From an uncultured Hyphomonadaceae bacterium (lineage in GTDB: Bacteria; Pseudomonadota; Alphaproteobacteria; Caulobacterales; Hyphomonadaceae): a stretch of 64,000 nt of DNA. The stretch is from NCBI GenBank assembly GCA_913057945.1, contig CAJXOF010000006.1, forward strand, positions 124,001 to 188,000, written 5' to 3'. Of the stretch, positions 63,870 through 64,000 are shown piece after piece. Position 1 is the stretch's first letter. Every line of letters begins with the position of its first letter. The position numbers were made by a program, and so were the translations under genes. The notes under the pieces were generated by a model. That model saw only the letters and a list, made by a program, of their open reading frames with translations, was not told the origin of the DNA and did no database searches.

Positions 63870-64000
63870 ATGTCCGATTTGATTGACGGGACGCCGGAAG
63901 ACCGGATCATCAACGAGCCGATGAGCGAGGCGCTCTCCAAGCGCTATCTCGCCTATGCGCTCTCGACGATTACGTCCCGCGCCCTGCCGGATGTGCGTGA
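63870..64000 (+). CDS. parC: DNA topoisomerase IV subunit A (5' part)
   Basis: Only the first 43 codons are in the window. The product begins [20 protein letters not shown] and runs to [23 protein letters not shown]. The segment [10 protein letters not shown]...RALPDVR is closer to ParC (topoisomerase IV, decatenation of daughter chromosomes) than to GyrA, where Y-x-D-Y-A-M-S-V-I is usual. AGAGG lies five bases before the ATG. The catalytic Tyr and C-terminal domain lie beyond the window. Confidence 0.85.
   Translation, partial: MSDLIDGTPEDRIINEPMSEALSKRYLAYALSTITSRALPDVR

Noticed and set aside
1..64000. tRNA or rRNA genes, insertion sequences, prophage genes or CRISPR arrays
   Set aside because: No cloverleaf-like repeats, transposase frames, terminal inverted repeats, phage genes or spaced direct repeats were found. 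All major open frames fit single-copy chromosomal genes.

Overview
The window is chromosomal core DNA from a GC-rich alphaproteobacterium, most likely of the Caulobacterales/Hyphomonadaceae (Hyphomonas-like). The grounds are: the rsh-pyrE-pdxJ-acpS-rnc-era-recO and glyQ...glyS-ppdK-sleB gene orders; an RNase E with an acidic insertion in its S1 region and a C-terminal Gly-Trp-Trp motif; a PodJ-like polarity protein; a CC0125/CC1285-type lipoprotein; and CtrA/CcrM-type cell-cycle motifs. The lineage is inferred from gene content and order, not from a tree. I see no rRNA or tRNA gene, IS element, prophage or CRISPR array.

Layout. 1-6.7 kb: ispH, a lipoprotein, argS, a sulfatase-fold membrane enzyme and a DUF697 membrane protein. 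6.7-11.5 kb: a tandem glycine riboswitch followed by gcvT-gcvH-gcvPA-gcvPB, the glycine cleavage system. 11.5-16.2 kb: a membrane acyltransferase and two tandem exported amidohydrolase-fold proteins, the second without metal ligands. 16.2-19.7 kb: a large PodJ-like protein read leftwards, with a CtrA-type box and paired CcrM sites upstream. 19.8-27.5 kb: a fatty-acid or branched-chain acyl-CoA oxidation regulon (MerR regulator, two acyl-CoA dehydrogenases, a hotdog thioesterase, a thiolase and a bifunctional hydratase/dehydrogenase), with matching operator-like palindromes before merR and before the second dehydrogenase.

27.6-36.3 kb: a lipoprotein, rne (leftwards), an AMIN/Amidase_3 cell-wall amidase, a TPR lipoprotein, ispE and a polyprenyl-phosphate sugar-phosphate transferase. 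36.3-48.6 kb: a polyprenyl diphosphate synthase, small proteins, a tRNA1-type methyltransferase, a 45-codon membrane peptide, glyQ, an exported caspase-WD40 protein, glyS, ppdK and a SleB-type hydrolase. 48.6-55.2 kb: a leftward NAD biosynthesis operon (nadA, an exported Cys-rich protein, nadB, nadC, an SDR) with a palindrome over its promoter, then an M20 peptidase-like lipoprotein. 55.3-62.1 kb: rpoZ and a tightly overlapping stringent-response/RNA-processing operon. 62.1-64 kb: a GST, a tiny lipoprotein, an extensin-like LAS-type peptidase and the start of parC.

Most of the window is ordinary housekeeping. The parts most worth a second look are the exported caspase/seven-WD40 protein between glyQ and glyS with a strong hairpin next to its ribosome binding site, the cell-cycle promoter signature upstream of the PodJ-like gene, the metal-less amidohydrolase paired with an intact paralogue, the shared operators of the acyl-CoA regulon, and the palindrome and embedded exported protein of the nad operon.
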